Assembly (NCBI GenBank): GCA_029706075.1
Contig: JAINUG010000135.1
Location: 62,001-126,000, forward strand
Direction: 5' to 3'
Source of the DNA: Aldrovandia affinis
Lineage: Eukaryota; Chordata; Actinopteri; Notacanthiformes; Halosauridae
DNA: 64,000 bases
The position numbers and the translations under genes were made by a program. Below the pieces are notes generated by a model. It had not been told where the DNA came from. It saw only the letters and a list, made by a program, of their open reading frames with translations, and ran no database searches. This document shows positions 29,781-40,228 of this stretch, piece after piece (position 1 is the first letter of the stretch; every line of letters starts with the position of its first letter).

Positions 29781-31279
29781 CTGCCTGCTCCAAAGTTCTT
29801 ATGCGGGTAGGCCTGATCTTTCACACACATTCCCATTTGACCTCCCTATCAGTCTTAAAGAACTGTGGTCTCGACAACATCATCCTACAGTTCTGTAACC
29901 TCGCCCTGCTAAGCAACAAGCAGCCTGACATGTGGTCTCTCTCCAACATCATCCCGGTGCCTAAAGCTGGAGACCTCTCGAAGCCAGACAACTACCGAGG
30001 CATCAGCCTGACATGTATCGCCGCAAAGGTTTACAACCGGATGATACTGAACCGGATACGGCATGCCATCGACCCTCACCTGAGGGAGAACCAAAATGGC
30101 TTTCGAGAGGAGAGAACCACCGTGGCCCAGATCCTGGCCCTGAGGAGAATCATCGAGGAGGTGAAGAAGAACAACCTGACTGCTGTATTGTGCTTCATTG
30201 ACTTCAAAAAGGCATTTGACTCGATACACAGAGGAACGATGATGAAGATCCTTAAGGCCTACGGTGTCCCTCCCAACTTACTCCGGGCAATAGAGACCAT
30301 GTACGCAGGAACAAGGGCCAAGGTGGTGACCCCAGATGGCAACAGTGAGGAGTTTGACATCCTGGCTGGGGTACTGCAAGGAGACACCCTAGCCCCCTTC
30401 CTCTTCGTCATAGTCCTGGATTATGCACTCAGGAAGGCCATCAGTGGACGAGAGCAGGATCTTGGCCTCACTCTAACACCAAGGAGGTCGAGACGACACC
30501 CCACAGTAGTCCTGACAGACCTGGACTACGCAGATGACATCAGCCTGCTCTCCGACCACGTGGAACAAGCACAGGAGCTCTTGAGCAGAGTGGAGTCAGA
30601 GTGTGCCAAGGTTGGCCTTCGGCTGAATGCCAAGAAAACCGAGGTTATCACCTATAACATCTTATCGGAACATCCACCTTTAATAACAACAGAAGGCACT
30701 GCTCTGAAGGAAGTCAAGGACTTCAAGTACCTGGGCTCATGGGTCAACTCAACTGAGCAAGATATTAAAATAACGAAAGCACTTGCATGGAGGGCACTGA
30801 ATGGCATGGCCAGTGTATGGAACTCCAACCTCCCCCGACAAATCAAACTCAGCTTCTTCTACGCAATGGTAGAGTCTGTTCTCTTATATGGCAGTGAATG
30901 CTGGACCCTGAAACCAACCCTGCAGAAGTCTCTAGACGGGTGCTACACCAGAATGTTGCGTGCAGTACTTAACATCAGCAAGAGTACACATGTTACCAAC
31001 AGGAATCTGTATGATGGAACACCAAGGGTGAGCGATAAAATAGCAGCCAGGAGAATGAGACTTGCAGGACACTGCCAAAGACACCAGGAGCTGCCAGCCA
31101 GCAAATTGGTGCTGTGGGAACCAACGCATGGGCACCGGTCACGAGGACGTCCCACATTAACATATGTGGACGTACTCAAGAAAGACGCAGGAGCGCAAAG
31201 CACCAACGAGCTGGCCAGATGTATGGAGAACCGGGATGACTGGAAGCGACGATGGAGGGCTCGTCTGAGGACGACCTAG
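29717..31279 (+). CDS. RTE-like LINE reverse transcriptase, 5'-truncated, frame intact
   Basis: An open frame of 520 codons. The first roughly 45 residues come from the older CR1-like LINE (LGVFKSRLDG); true homology to RTE/Proto2-type enzymes begins near residue 46 (VLKNCGLDN). Seen in order: SNIIPVPKAGDLSKPDNYRG at 76-95, FIDFKKAFDS at 160-169 (first catalytic Asp box), GVLQGDTLAPF at 218-228, YADD at 271-274 (second Asp pair), LRLNAKKTEV at 301-310, KYLGSWVN at 337-344, YGSECWTLKP at 391-400, and a C-terminal GH...RGRP...W region at 451-516. The apurinic endonuclease and start of the real ORF are missing, so it could make cDNA chemistry only in part and is not an autonomous element. A stop follows at 31277-31279. 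The intact frame and absence of stops indicate a younger insertion than its CR1 neighbour. The start codon chosen by the frame has no biological meaning. Confidence 0.9.
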   Translation: MPGCAGQAETLGVFKSRLDGPAACSKVLMRVGLIFHTHSHLTSLSVLKNCGLDNIILQFCNLALLSNKQPDMWSLSNIIPVPKAGDLSKPDNYRGISLTCIAAKVYNRMILNRIRHAIDPHLRENQNGFREERTTVAQILALRRIIEEVKKNNLTAVLCFIDFKKAFDSIHRGTMMKILKAYGVPPNLLRAIETMYAGTRAKVVTPDGNSEEFDILAGVLQGDTLAPFLFVIVLDYALRKAISGREQDLGLTLTPRRSRRHPTVVLTDLDYADDISLLSDHVEQAQELLSRVESECAKVGLRLNAKKTEVITYNILSEHPPLITTEGTALKEVKDFKYLGSWVNSTEQDIKITKALAWRALNGMASVWNSNLPRQIKLSFFYAMVESVLLYGSECWTLKPTLQKSLDGCYTRMLRAVLNISKSTHVTNRNLYDGTPRVSDKIAARRMRLAGHCQRHQELPASKLVLWEPTHGHRSRGRPTLTYVDVLKKDAGAQSTNELARCMENRDDWKRRWRARLRTT

Positions 31280-31350
31280 AGAGATCACAGCATGCGAGAG
31301 TACCTCCGAGCTGTGTTTACTGACCCTGTTACTGCGCACATCCTCACATA
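29850..31350 (+). mobile_element. RTE-like LINE, 5'-truncated insertion
   Basis: The body of the element, with its reverse transcriptase C-terminus and about 70 bp of possible 3' untranslated sequence. The 5' junction lies somewhere in 29776-29855, where the CR1-like text stops. The 3' end is not marked by a clear A-tail, and no target duplication was found. Confidence 0.7.
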
Positions 31351-31512
31351 GAGTCAGAGTGGAAAAAACGGGTCACCTCCATCCAGGTCCACTCACCACC
31401 ATCACGCAGTCACCCATGCCATTGACAGCACATGTATCCATTTTCCCTCTTTATGTGCAGTGCTAAGATTCATTCAGTTTTGGGGGTTCTTTACTGGTGA
31501 GTGTGGACTTTT
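31351..31512. other. Unique or unresolved 3' flank of the LINE
   Basis: Nothing recognised. Could include the end of the LINE 3' untranslated region. Confidence 0.4.
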
Positions 31513-31682
31513 TGTGTGGTTCTGTGTGGCTCAGTTGGTAGAGCACGGCGTTGGCAACACTTAGGTTGTGGGTTCAATTCCCACTGGGACCATATATATA
31601 TATATTGAAAAATGTATGCATTCACTACTGTAAGTGGCTTTGGATAAAAGCGGCTGCTAAATGCCATATGTTATTATATATT
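31513..31682 (+). mobile_element. SINE-B, tRNA head with an L2-type tail, copy 1
   Basis: The head TGGCTCAGTTGGTAGAGC (A box near 31527-31538) and B box GGTTCAATTCC (31571-31581) are tRNA-like. The tail CTGTAAGTGGCTTTGGATAA, followed by AAGCGGCTGCTAAATG, matches the stem-loop 3' end used by L2/UnaL2-type LINEs of fish. It is therefore a SINE mobilised by an L2-clade LINE (inference from the shared tail). A second copy lies at 62292-62440. Confidence 0.88.
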
Positions 31683-34000
31683 TTTGTGAGTGAGCGAGTG
31701 TGTTTCACTCAGATTTTTTCCCCCGCACCGCAGTCAAAGACCGATCACAGTACGGGATTAAGGAGTTTCCTTTGTCTTCAATTGCATGCAGACGATGCGG
31801 CCAGATGCTCTGTCACTGTTAAATCCGAGGTTGGGTTCCAGCGCGTGCATATAAATATCTCACCAGACCCATCCGCAAGGCCCCGTGAATAGCTAAAGAT
31901 TGGTTTCCAATAAATTCCCGTTGAGAGGAGGAGTGTTTTATATGGATGTAAATCCGGCCCATCATTTTTCATCTCACAGCGAAGCTGCTTTCACCTCGCA
32001 TTACTGTCTCAAAATTTACAGCATTAATTTACACTTCTTTTCAAAATTATTTTTCTTTTAGTGGAGTGGTTCTGCTTCATTCGTAGGTTTGTGTGGGGAA
32101 TGGGGGTGATTGTTATGGTAATGGATGACCACAGTTTCTACAGCTGCCATTGTAAATCTACGAAGAAGTGGGAGGCGGAAGAAGCATTTGCAAAAGTCCT
32201 TGTTGCAAAGTTTATTAGGTATTTTTGCAGGGATGGCCATTTCTCTTTCAGAAGGGGAAACAAATTTTCTCAAGTGACTAAAAGAAAAGTTTTAAGATGA
32301 GCTACAGCGTCATAAAAACCATACCTTTGTAAAAATACAAAACAAAACTATGGCTTTCTCATCATTTTCAAGTACAGTACATTCGTTTCAGTTGGCTGGA
32401 GTTTAAGAGGGTTAGTCCACAGAATTAGGGACCGTGCTGTTGAAATTCAAAAACTGAGAATGCAATGAAAAATTGTTTGCGGCAAAGGACCTGTCTCCAA
32501 GCTTACGGCCCTGAATGCTCGGTGACAGAATCCATGATTGGTTGAATATCGTGGCGTGGCGGTGGTCGGTCTGAAGCTCGGAAAGGAAGTGTACAGGCCA
32601 AAGGGGTGACGTAAGCGTGTCAGCTGAGGGACTGGACGTAGTCCCAATAGTTCTGTGGCAAGCTGTTTTGCTGACGATCTTCAGCTTGAGTGGGAGAAGA
32701 GCGTGGCCAGATCTTGGAAGCATTACGCTCCTGGCACCAGGACTCTGCCCACCACGGGCCAGGGCTGTGCCAGTGAAGGAAATTGGCCGCGCGTTGAGAG
32801 AGAATCAGTGAGAGTGCAGAGCAGCGGCTCTCCTTCGCCTGCCCCTAATGATGACTTTATCTCCCTCATGCTATGAAGTTGAGGTATCACATTTTTGATT
32901 AGGTATCAAAATTGCATTTCGCTCACGCTCTCTCAAAACCCGAACCCAAACAGCTAATTTGCTGTTTATCCATTAAGTATGCAGAAGTAGAAGTGGAATA
33001 ATTTAAGCATGTCCTGGTTTTACGCAGGTTTTTAAAATGTCTGTCAAAACTTCACCACAGATTATGTGAACACAGATTAATGTGAACATGTACATTTTTA
33101 TATTTTTTAAAAGGCGATTTTTAATTTGTTTTGTTTTAAAGTTGCGAAACCGTTACACATCTGTCTGCTGGGAAGAAGTTTTTATTACAGCCCTTGTGTG
33201 TTTTTGGAGATTTGGAGAGTAATTATATACAAGAGACTAGAGTGAGATTTAAAAATTGTGTGCACCGTAAAGGAAGTTGCATGCAGCAAATTATTTTGCA
33301 CTACAACACAAAAATCAGTCGCAATCCTTTAAAACCATTTCAGAGTCATTCGATTTCATATATGGGGGCATGTAAACCTCTTGCCCTGGGGTTTCTGCTT
33401 ACATTTCTAAATGGGTAATATAAATGGGGAGTACCCCTTCTAAATTACACCACATTTTTGAGTAATCTCATCAAACTCAAAATGTTTTTGTCTCAAAATA
33501 GTAACACTCTGCCAGTCAACGTTGGGGATGAATCACAATGCGGTATGATTGAATAGGCTCCTTAATTGAAAGAAGATGCCATCTGGAACATGCAAAAAAT
33601 CTCAGACTAAGAATCTATTATACATTTCTGTTGAATTAAACAACTGCTGTTCAACATGCCCTTTACTGTCAGGTCACACTCACTAATTTCTCGTCAACAC
33701 ATTTTGAAGGAAAATAAATTTTTCAACCCCCCCACCCCAACAATGGATGCTTAATTTCTTCCAGAGTGCTATCCATAAGACGTAGTCCCCCCCCATCGAG
33801 TGTAAGGTGATGTTCAAAGTAGCAAGTGAGCGACTGGCGATCTTGCCATATCCATGTCATCAAGCGTTTGATCTGCCAGTCTGGGTTCCGTCTCTCTGGC
33901 GTTTGGGATTTTATTTATTTTTTTACATTTAAGTGTGATTTAATCCAATCCTTCTGGCCCAGGAGGTACAGCTGTTAGGCTGAAATGTGAGGGGGGGGGG
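31683..34000. other. Unique sequence, no gene seen
   Basis: 31725-31900 (ACGGGATTAAGGAG, CAATTGCATGC) is complex and may be regulatory. The rest is A/T-rich unique DNA. The frame at 32617-32811 and its neighbours have no recognisable protein wording. Confidence 0.45.
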
Positions 34001-35229
34001 GGGATTACCAGTGCCTGTCTGGAATTAAAACCTCCAACTTGACAAGAGACAGCTGTTGTGTGGAGCTGTCAATTTTCCATAGACGGCAGCACCCACACAC
34101 CCCCTCCCCCTCCCACCACCCCACCATAATCCCACCCCAACTCTCCACCTCTGGCAGGGTGCTGGGAGTTGAGTTGGAAGAAGAACATGGAGGTCCTTCA
34201 CGAGGCACCAGTGGGCAGCATTAGTCAGGGCCCTGGATCTGAGAATCCTCTGTGGGTTGGAATCTTGGGCCGAGATGATGCTCCCGAAAACACAGAGGTG
34301 TCTCACCTGGGTGCGCCAGTACGCCCACCGCTCCAAACCAATTTAGAACGAATGAATGTGGCTCCCGTCATCACTTTTGGGGATTAGGACGAAGCTCAAA
34401 ACTGTAACCCATTACTATTTTTGACTAATCTTCCAGATCCCGTTTCCTTGCGTCCTCCGCACCGCTTGTCTGCTCGCAAATTGAAGACGGCTTACAATTA
34501 AAGACGACAGGTTGAATCGAGAGGCTCAATTACACAGTCCTTGTAATCTGCAGTGACGCCCCACAATGGTCAATTAGGATCACAGTGTTTCTCACTTTGG
34601 CGTTTTGTTCCAGAAACATGAAAAATATGCTTGTCTTTTCTTGTGAGGGGAGGTGGGGGAGGGAGGGAGGGAGGGGGTACGGGGGTATTTCTGAGTCATT
34701 AAATGTAAGCCGCCCCAGGCAATATGTGGTAAATCCATTTCAAATGAAATGCATTGTGCAGTGGTTTCAGAAGAGGCAGACCGCCCACATATTTCACTTG
34801 GACGTGCGCCGGAGGGAGCCGGGTGTGTTTTGTGACCGCTCTGCAATACAGGGGGGCGGCGGATTTTATTGTTTGACACGAAATGCCACCACCACAGCCT
34901 CTTCATTACCGCCACTCTTAACGAGCAGGACACTCCAGCAATCTGTCTGTGTGAAGGAGTGGGCTACCCCCGGTCCCATCCACACCTGCTGTTTTCTTCT
35001 TCTTCCTCCATCGCTTGTTTACTTCAAAGGGGGCGTGAGCAAACGCCGTTTGCCGTGCGCGGTAATGTTTGGCGTTGCGTGCTTTTCGTCACGCGAGTAG
35101 GGTTCCGCGCGGGGGGAAACCAAACGTCGCCTCCTCCTCCACGGCGGGTCTATTGAAATTCCCTCCAAATGAAGCGTCGGCCCGAGAAGGCAGAGCTCTT
35201 CATCTCCGAGGCAAAGCCCCGAGTCCTGT
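34001..35229. other. Unique sequence, G-, C- and CpG-rich patches
   Basis: Poly-G at 33991-34004, C-rich stretch at 34090-34140 and GGGA repeats at 34645-34680. The 171-codon frame starting at 34585 spans the GGGA tract and lacks domain-like features. Confidence 0.45.
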
Positions 35230-35520
35230 CAGAGGCCAGTCATGGATGAGCCACCTTCCGTTCGGGGGGCTATTAGGAACCTGCTTATTAATTCTGCCAC
35301 GAATCACTGCGGCTCCTGTTTCCCAGACCCTAATCTCGACTTCATAACGGCTACATATGGCGAGAGTACAGTTCATTACCGCGCCTCTCCCGACCCCATT
35401 CTCCGCACGGTAATTTAATTCCAATGAAGCGGCAGGTGAACTGTGACTGCCGTAATATTTGCCGGGCCGCCAGCGGAATTGTTGCCCGGCACAGGTGTGG
35501 GCGCGTTTGTGAAACTGAGG
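35230..35520. promoter_or_regulatory. Candidate conserved non-coding element
   Basis: Complex sequence with CTTATTAATTCTGCC, CTAATCTCGAC, CCATTCTCCGCACGGTAATTTAATTCC and GCCGTAATATTTGCCGGG, with balanced base composition and no repeat similarity. No exon-like frame. Inference only. Confidence 0.33.
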
Positions 35521-35650
35521 CAACATGTGGGGGGGGGGGTTATCTATCTGAATTGGGAATGAAGGCTTGCTTTAGAAAATATGTGTAAGAGAGCTTATGT
35601 TTGAGTGGGTGGGGATGCTCTTTCCTTAACAGTGGTGCACTTAGGGTTCA
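35521..35650. other. Unique sequence with a short poly-G
   Basis: Nothing further recognised. Confidence 0.4.
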
Positions 35651-35674
35651 TTTTAATGGATTTATCTTCATGGG

Positions 35675-35844
35675 GAAACAAATATATTACTTGTTAAACA
35701 CATATTTTTCTCTGATCAATTGTACTAGTGCATAATAATATAATCTTGCCATTTTTTTAAGCATACAATGTAGCTCATTACCTGTATCATTTTATACAGC
35801 CTTCTTTGCTCATCTTTATCAAGGGTGTGAATAATTTTGGAGGG
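35675..35844 (+). mobile_element. Tc1-like 3' end only, family 'GGGTGTGAATAATTTTGG'
   Basis: ATATTTTTCTCTGATCAATT, then CAGCCTTCTTTGCTCATCTT and GGGTGTGAATAATTTTGGAG ending beside a TA at 35845-35846. It matches the right end of the copy finishing at 50820 and the end at 58260-58290. No transposase is left. Confidence 0.75.
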
Positions 35845-35846
35845 TA

Positions 35847-37889
35847 CTATAAAGGTTGGTAAAATGCATGAAAATGCATGTTATGTGCAAGATATAATTC
35901 ACACATTTATTGATAATAAATTCAACTCAGACTCAAATTTTATCCAAGGAAATTGGGAAAATGTAATCCTGGTAAACATATTTATAATAGTGAAAGTTCT
36001 TCTTTCCTGCCATCATTAGTTTTTTTGTCTGTTTGGTTTTTTGTTTGTTTTTCAAGCAGAATTAGCTGAATTGTCCCTAATTGTATGGGCGAATGTAAGC
36101 AAGCGAATCATATTTTTGCATATTGTTGGACTTTGAAGCTTAAATCCATTTTCTTAGATGTATTACTTCTTATACTCTTTCTTTCTTTGTAAGCTATCTG
36201 TGGCTGTCCATCCTGAACTCATTTTCTTTTCTACTTCAATTCCCCCCTTCCTACCCCCCCTGGACTAGGCTGCTGTGAAGCTGTGAGAGGTGGAGGAGGA
36301 GAGGAGAGTGCTGCTTTTGATTTTTGCCAAATGTTCCTGGTGTCTCTCCTCCTTGTTCTTAGTTTTACTTTCATTTGCACTGCAATAAGGGTCACAACAG
36401 TGCCAGTGGGACAATGTTCGACACTTTTCCTTGTCTCCTTGTCTATCAAGAAAAGCAGCCACACCGTGCCACCATGCTATTCCTAGGTATACCCCTATAT
36501 CACTCTAACCCCCGAGCAAAACCTTAAATCATGTAAGGCTTGTCTTACTGATCAGTGTTTGGCACTGTTACTATGTTAGCATTATGCTACATGTAACGTT
36601 GCTCATAATTTAGTATGCATGATGCTCATTCACTATGTGACCTGTTGTTCTGCACCAAGGATATTGTTGTTGATCTTTGCTCCTGTGATCAACATTGTAA
36701 TGCTCTGTGTCTTGCCATATTGGCACAAGGTGTGTTTGTGTGTGAAAATTTGCATTAAAAACGTACCGGCGGATTTGCATTTTTGTGTCTTTTTCCCCAG
36801 TCGCATTGCTCTGTTGTCGTGGAAATGTAGCAATGTAGATAAGAGGGCTCCGGAGATCTGTCTTTTATCTCCGTATCGCACGACATCATCGTTTGACTTC
36901 TCTGGGTTATTTATGACGACACTTCAGTTGAAAATCTGAGAAACGATCCGATAACCTTGAGCATAAACCTTGGCCGTGACTCTGAACGCTTGCTGCAGCG
37001 GTTCCTTCCATTGGCTCCCATTACTGGTAAGTTGCGCTGTCATGTTCAATGTTTCGCAGATGCCTTTCAGTGCCAGATTAGTCATGTCGACTTCACTCTT
37101 CCGTCGATAGACCGTGATGCTGCTCATATCACAGGTTATAAATGGTGTCACATATTTAACAATTCAAAGCTTTACTTCTCATTTTCTATTGGCCTATAGC
37201 CCTCACTCCACCCTGTTTCTGTCACGTGAACAAAACGAGCAATTCATCTGTAGTCATGGCAATGGGACTGTCAGTAAACATAAAATATCAACACCTCTAT
37301 TTTTGCTTTTCCTTTAATCACAAAAATGCCTGCATTTCTACAATAAGGCAGCTACTCTGCTAATATCCATTATGAGTTATGACCGTTGTAGTGCCAAATT
37401 CCCTACCAAGTGATGCTTAAACTTTGATCCTGTGAAGCAAGAATTCCCAGCCCAGATCCTGGTGGCACTAGACTCTGCCTGTTTGTCTTCAAATGAATTG
37501 AGGAAGATATTCAGACACACTCTGCTCCTATTTTGAGAGCGCAAAATTAGGACGCAGTGTGCAACCGCAGTTTGTTTACTGCTATATTTGTATTTTTGAG
37601 CGGTTACCCCGAGGTAGATATTTTCATCCTTGCTTTTCTTAGTGCCTGCTCTGGCTTGGTATAAAGGGGGCTGGATCATTTTGTGGGTATGGATTGGTGA
37701 TGGCATGTGGCGAAGAAGTATTTTCACGGTATTAACAGTTCACTGTGAAAAAGGTATGTTTTATCCCAAACTCGACGTGCCATAACACTTAAAAACGTAA
37801 ACACTCGATAGGGGTTGATTTATGAAAAGTGTTCAAATAAATAGTTAAATATGCTGGAGACCTCCACACATAGATATAGCCATACTGAA
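35847..37889. other. Unique sequence, no gene seen
   Basis: A C-rich patch near 36240 and A/T-rich stretches. No element or exon recognised. 36950-37160 has several short frames but no protein family wording. Confidence 0.45.
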
Positions 37890-38800
37890 GAGGTTACAAG
37901 TGGGGGCTGAAGAAAACAGTGCCTTGAGTGGAAGAACCTGTCCGAGAGTGTATTCCTACCTCCGATGACAGATTCTCTGTAGGGGTGGATGCAAACAGTT
38001 GTCAGATCCAGAGAGTAATTTCTTGAGAAATATTACCGAAAGTGGCTGTGGAGGCCTCTGAGGTGACGACCAGCTGTTTCCATGCTTCCAAGTTTATTAT
38101 CCTGCAAAACCTGCGTGAGCATTTCCACACGACCTCCTTCAGTTTGTTCAGTCCTGCGTCCTGCAGTTTCCCCTAGAAGCCGTTGAGTCTATCATTTAGT
38201 GAGCTAATGTTTGCCTTGGGACCTCGCGGTGGTATATTCAGCGCATCCTATACCTCAGAAACGTCAGCTAAGTAGGCTACATTTTAAAGCCATTTAGAAT
38301 CAGACATTTTTTTCTGCACAAGGCGATCCAGATCCAGCATCAAGACGGAGTAGTCGAAGTTCGTCTTTCAGTTTCAATACACGGGGCAGGATATTTTCGC
38401 GAGACAGCCAACTGACATCTGTATAGAAGCCGTAGCGTGTTTTGATCCCAGTTCTCAGCGTAAGACACAAAACAATTTGTGAAGGCTCGTCATGGGACGA
38501 GCCTTCACAAAGTTTGCTGGTTTTTACTGCAGGTTACAGCACATTGTTTAGGCCCGGTTGGCATTCCTTGGAGGCCAGAAGCTTCTCTGTGTGTGGATCA
38601 ATGCATTGAAACAGCGCAATACTTTGAGAGTCTTTTGCTTTCAGTCCTTTTTTTCAGCCCTGTCTGTCGTAGCACCAGCCTATGTCTTTACCGCATTCCC
38701 TCTGTCACGCATGACATCTTACAGCTCAGCAAATATCTCCAACATTTTACTTTCCCTAAAGTTCACCACAAAATAAATAATAAATCTTTGTGCAGCTTCT
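37890..38800 (-). pseudogene. hAT-family transposase relic (ZBED5/SCAND3-like), many frameshifts
   Basis: Read on the minus strand in order but in shifting frames: LLASKECQPGLNNVL near 38585, FVKARPMTS near 38500, ELGSKHATAS near 38450, DVSWLSRENILPRVLKLKDE near 38415-38350, then NVAYLADVSEV...ALN and NISSLNDRLNGF near 38290-38170, KLQDAGLNKLKEV near 38160. These match the catalytic-domain wording of hAT transposases and of domesticated relatives (typical form DVRWLSRGKVL, LAYLADVFEHLN). The first catalytic part upstream of 38600 is poorly preserved and stops are frequent. It is a transposon remnant rather than a host gene, though a decayed copy of a domesticated gene cannot be excluded. Confidence 0.8.
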
Positions 38801-39720
38801 CAGAGCGGCGACCGAGCTGAATCTCATCAAGTTGCAATGGAACTTTATTTAATTTTTTTTGCTCTGTTTGATACAATTACAAAAACTGCAAGTTTGCAGT
38901 TTCAAATAGTTTTCTGCGCATAACTCAACTCATTGTAGGAATAATGAGTGTTTCGCCGATTGTGTGCAATTAGGTAGGAAACTTTGTAAGATAGCATCTG
39001 TGCTTTTACAGGGATAGTAGTTTGATTGCTCATAATTTGTCTCTGACATTTCAGTTCCCCAACTTCCCACTGAAAAAACTCTGCTGGTTTATTATCTTGA
39101 GTGGTATGTTCAGTCACCAAGTGTCTTTTTCAGTTTAACTGGTTTCAAATTATCTAAGGGGAAGTACAAATTGTGGCTACTTACCAAGAGCATACATTCA
39201 TACAAAAAATAGTCTTGATATTTTCTTGACTTGGCTGAAAATCCTTACCCCTACATTTCCCAAGATTTCCAACAAGCATGTTTGCTTGCATTCAATTGTC
39301 ATATAATTATAATTATAATGCTTAAACATAAAAATGCATTTATTTTGATATTTGATCAATTGCATCGCAGGTTTGAATGATAGAATGAGAGGATTTATTA
39401 ATACATGCTGAAGAGCTGACAGAAGTGTATTTAATAGACCGATACAGAAAGTACTCCCAAAAAGTTACACCAACATCACTTTTATTTGTTAAGAAAGTAA
39501 TCTATTGATTTGTTGCAATTAAACAATGTCTTGCTTGTCAATGTGAAAATTTCAATTAGCTAATTATTCCCCATGGTAAAATACACTGTGAATGCACCTG
39601 TTTGAGTCACAAAATAAAGGTTATTCAAAGAGAAACCCCAAATTCAGTTCTTGGCTTGATATAATTAATGATAATTACATTTGACATTTATCAAAAATGA
39701 CATGATCTTTAAAAAAAAAT
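38801..39720. other. A/T-rich unique sequence
   Basis: No gene or recognised repeat. Confidence 0.45.
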
Positions 39721-39724
39721 TTTT

Positions 39725-40228
39725 TTACATTTTGTTTATGATTTTATCCCATTTTATCCCAGTTTGGTAGCCAATTACACCCTCTATTTTTCATGTCAAT
39801 CGCCCCCTCATATTATGAGTTAGCTGCCGTAGCCCTGTGAATGGCAGTGACAAAGGCGAAGTATCGTCTCCTCCGAGACCACATTTGCCAATCTGTCGAC
39901 TGTAACTCTGGTACTCTTTATGGCTATTCAAGTCCAGGCTAGATGTAGTACTAGATACTCTTTAGATTAGGACATGATGAGCCTAGATGGGCCGAACGGC
40001 CCGTTCTCATCATTATGTATTCTTATGTTCTTATGTTCTTACTCCAGAGCCACTCCTATACGCAACTCATACGCAACTTCCCTCCCCCCTCCCTGGGGTG
40101 GACAGCCAATTGCCGCCCCCTGGTGGCACTTCCAGCCAGAGCCGACTCTGGCGCGGCCGGTGGAATCAAACCCCGGTCGCAGTGGCCAGCATTGAACATT
40201 GTAACCACTAGACCATCCGGGAGGCCCT
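39725..40228 (-). mobile_element. SINE-A copy 3, split by a CR1 tail
   Basis: On the minus strand it begins with the head AGGGCCTCCCGGATGGTC near 40227, with the TTGGCTGTCCACCCCAGG body at about 40095-40115. It ends with the tail CCAAACTGGGATAAAATGGG near 39745. It is interrupted at 39917-40039. SINE text resumes on both sides. Confidence 0.85.
39917..40039 (+). mobile_element. CR1-like LINE 3' end inserted in SINE-A
   Basis: TTCAAGTCCAGGCTAGATG, then GATGGGCCGAACGGCCCGTT, ending in repeats of TTATGTTC. TACTC occurs on both sides (39912-39916 and 40040-40044), consistent with a short target duplication. It is the same family tail that appears in reverse near 43740. Confidence 0.78.

Noticed and set aside
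31527-31600. tRNA gene
   Set aside because: The A and B boxes belong to SINE-B: the sequence does not fold into a full tRNA and is followed by an L2-type tail.
34585-35100. 171-codon open frame
   Set aside because: It spans a GGGA low-complexity tract and several frames overlap here; no domain, signal peptide or family wording is visible.
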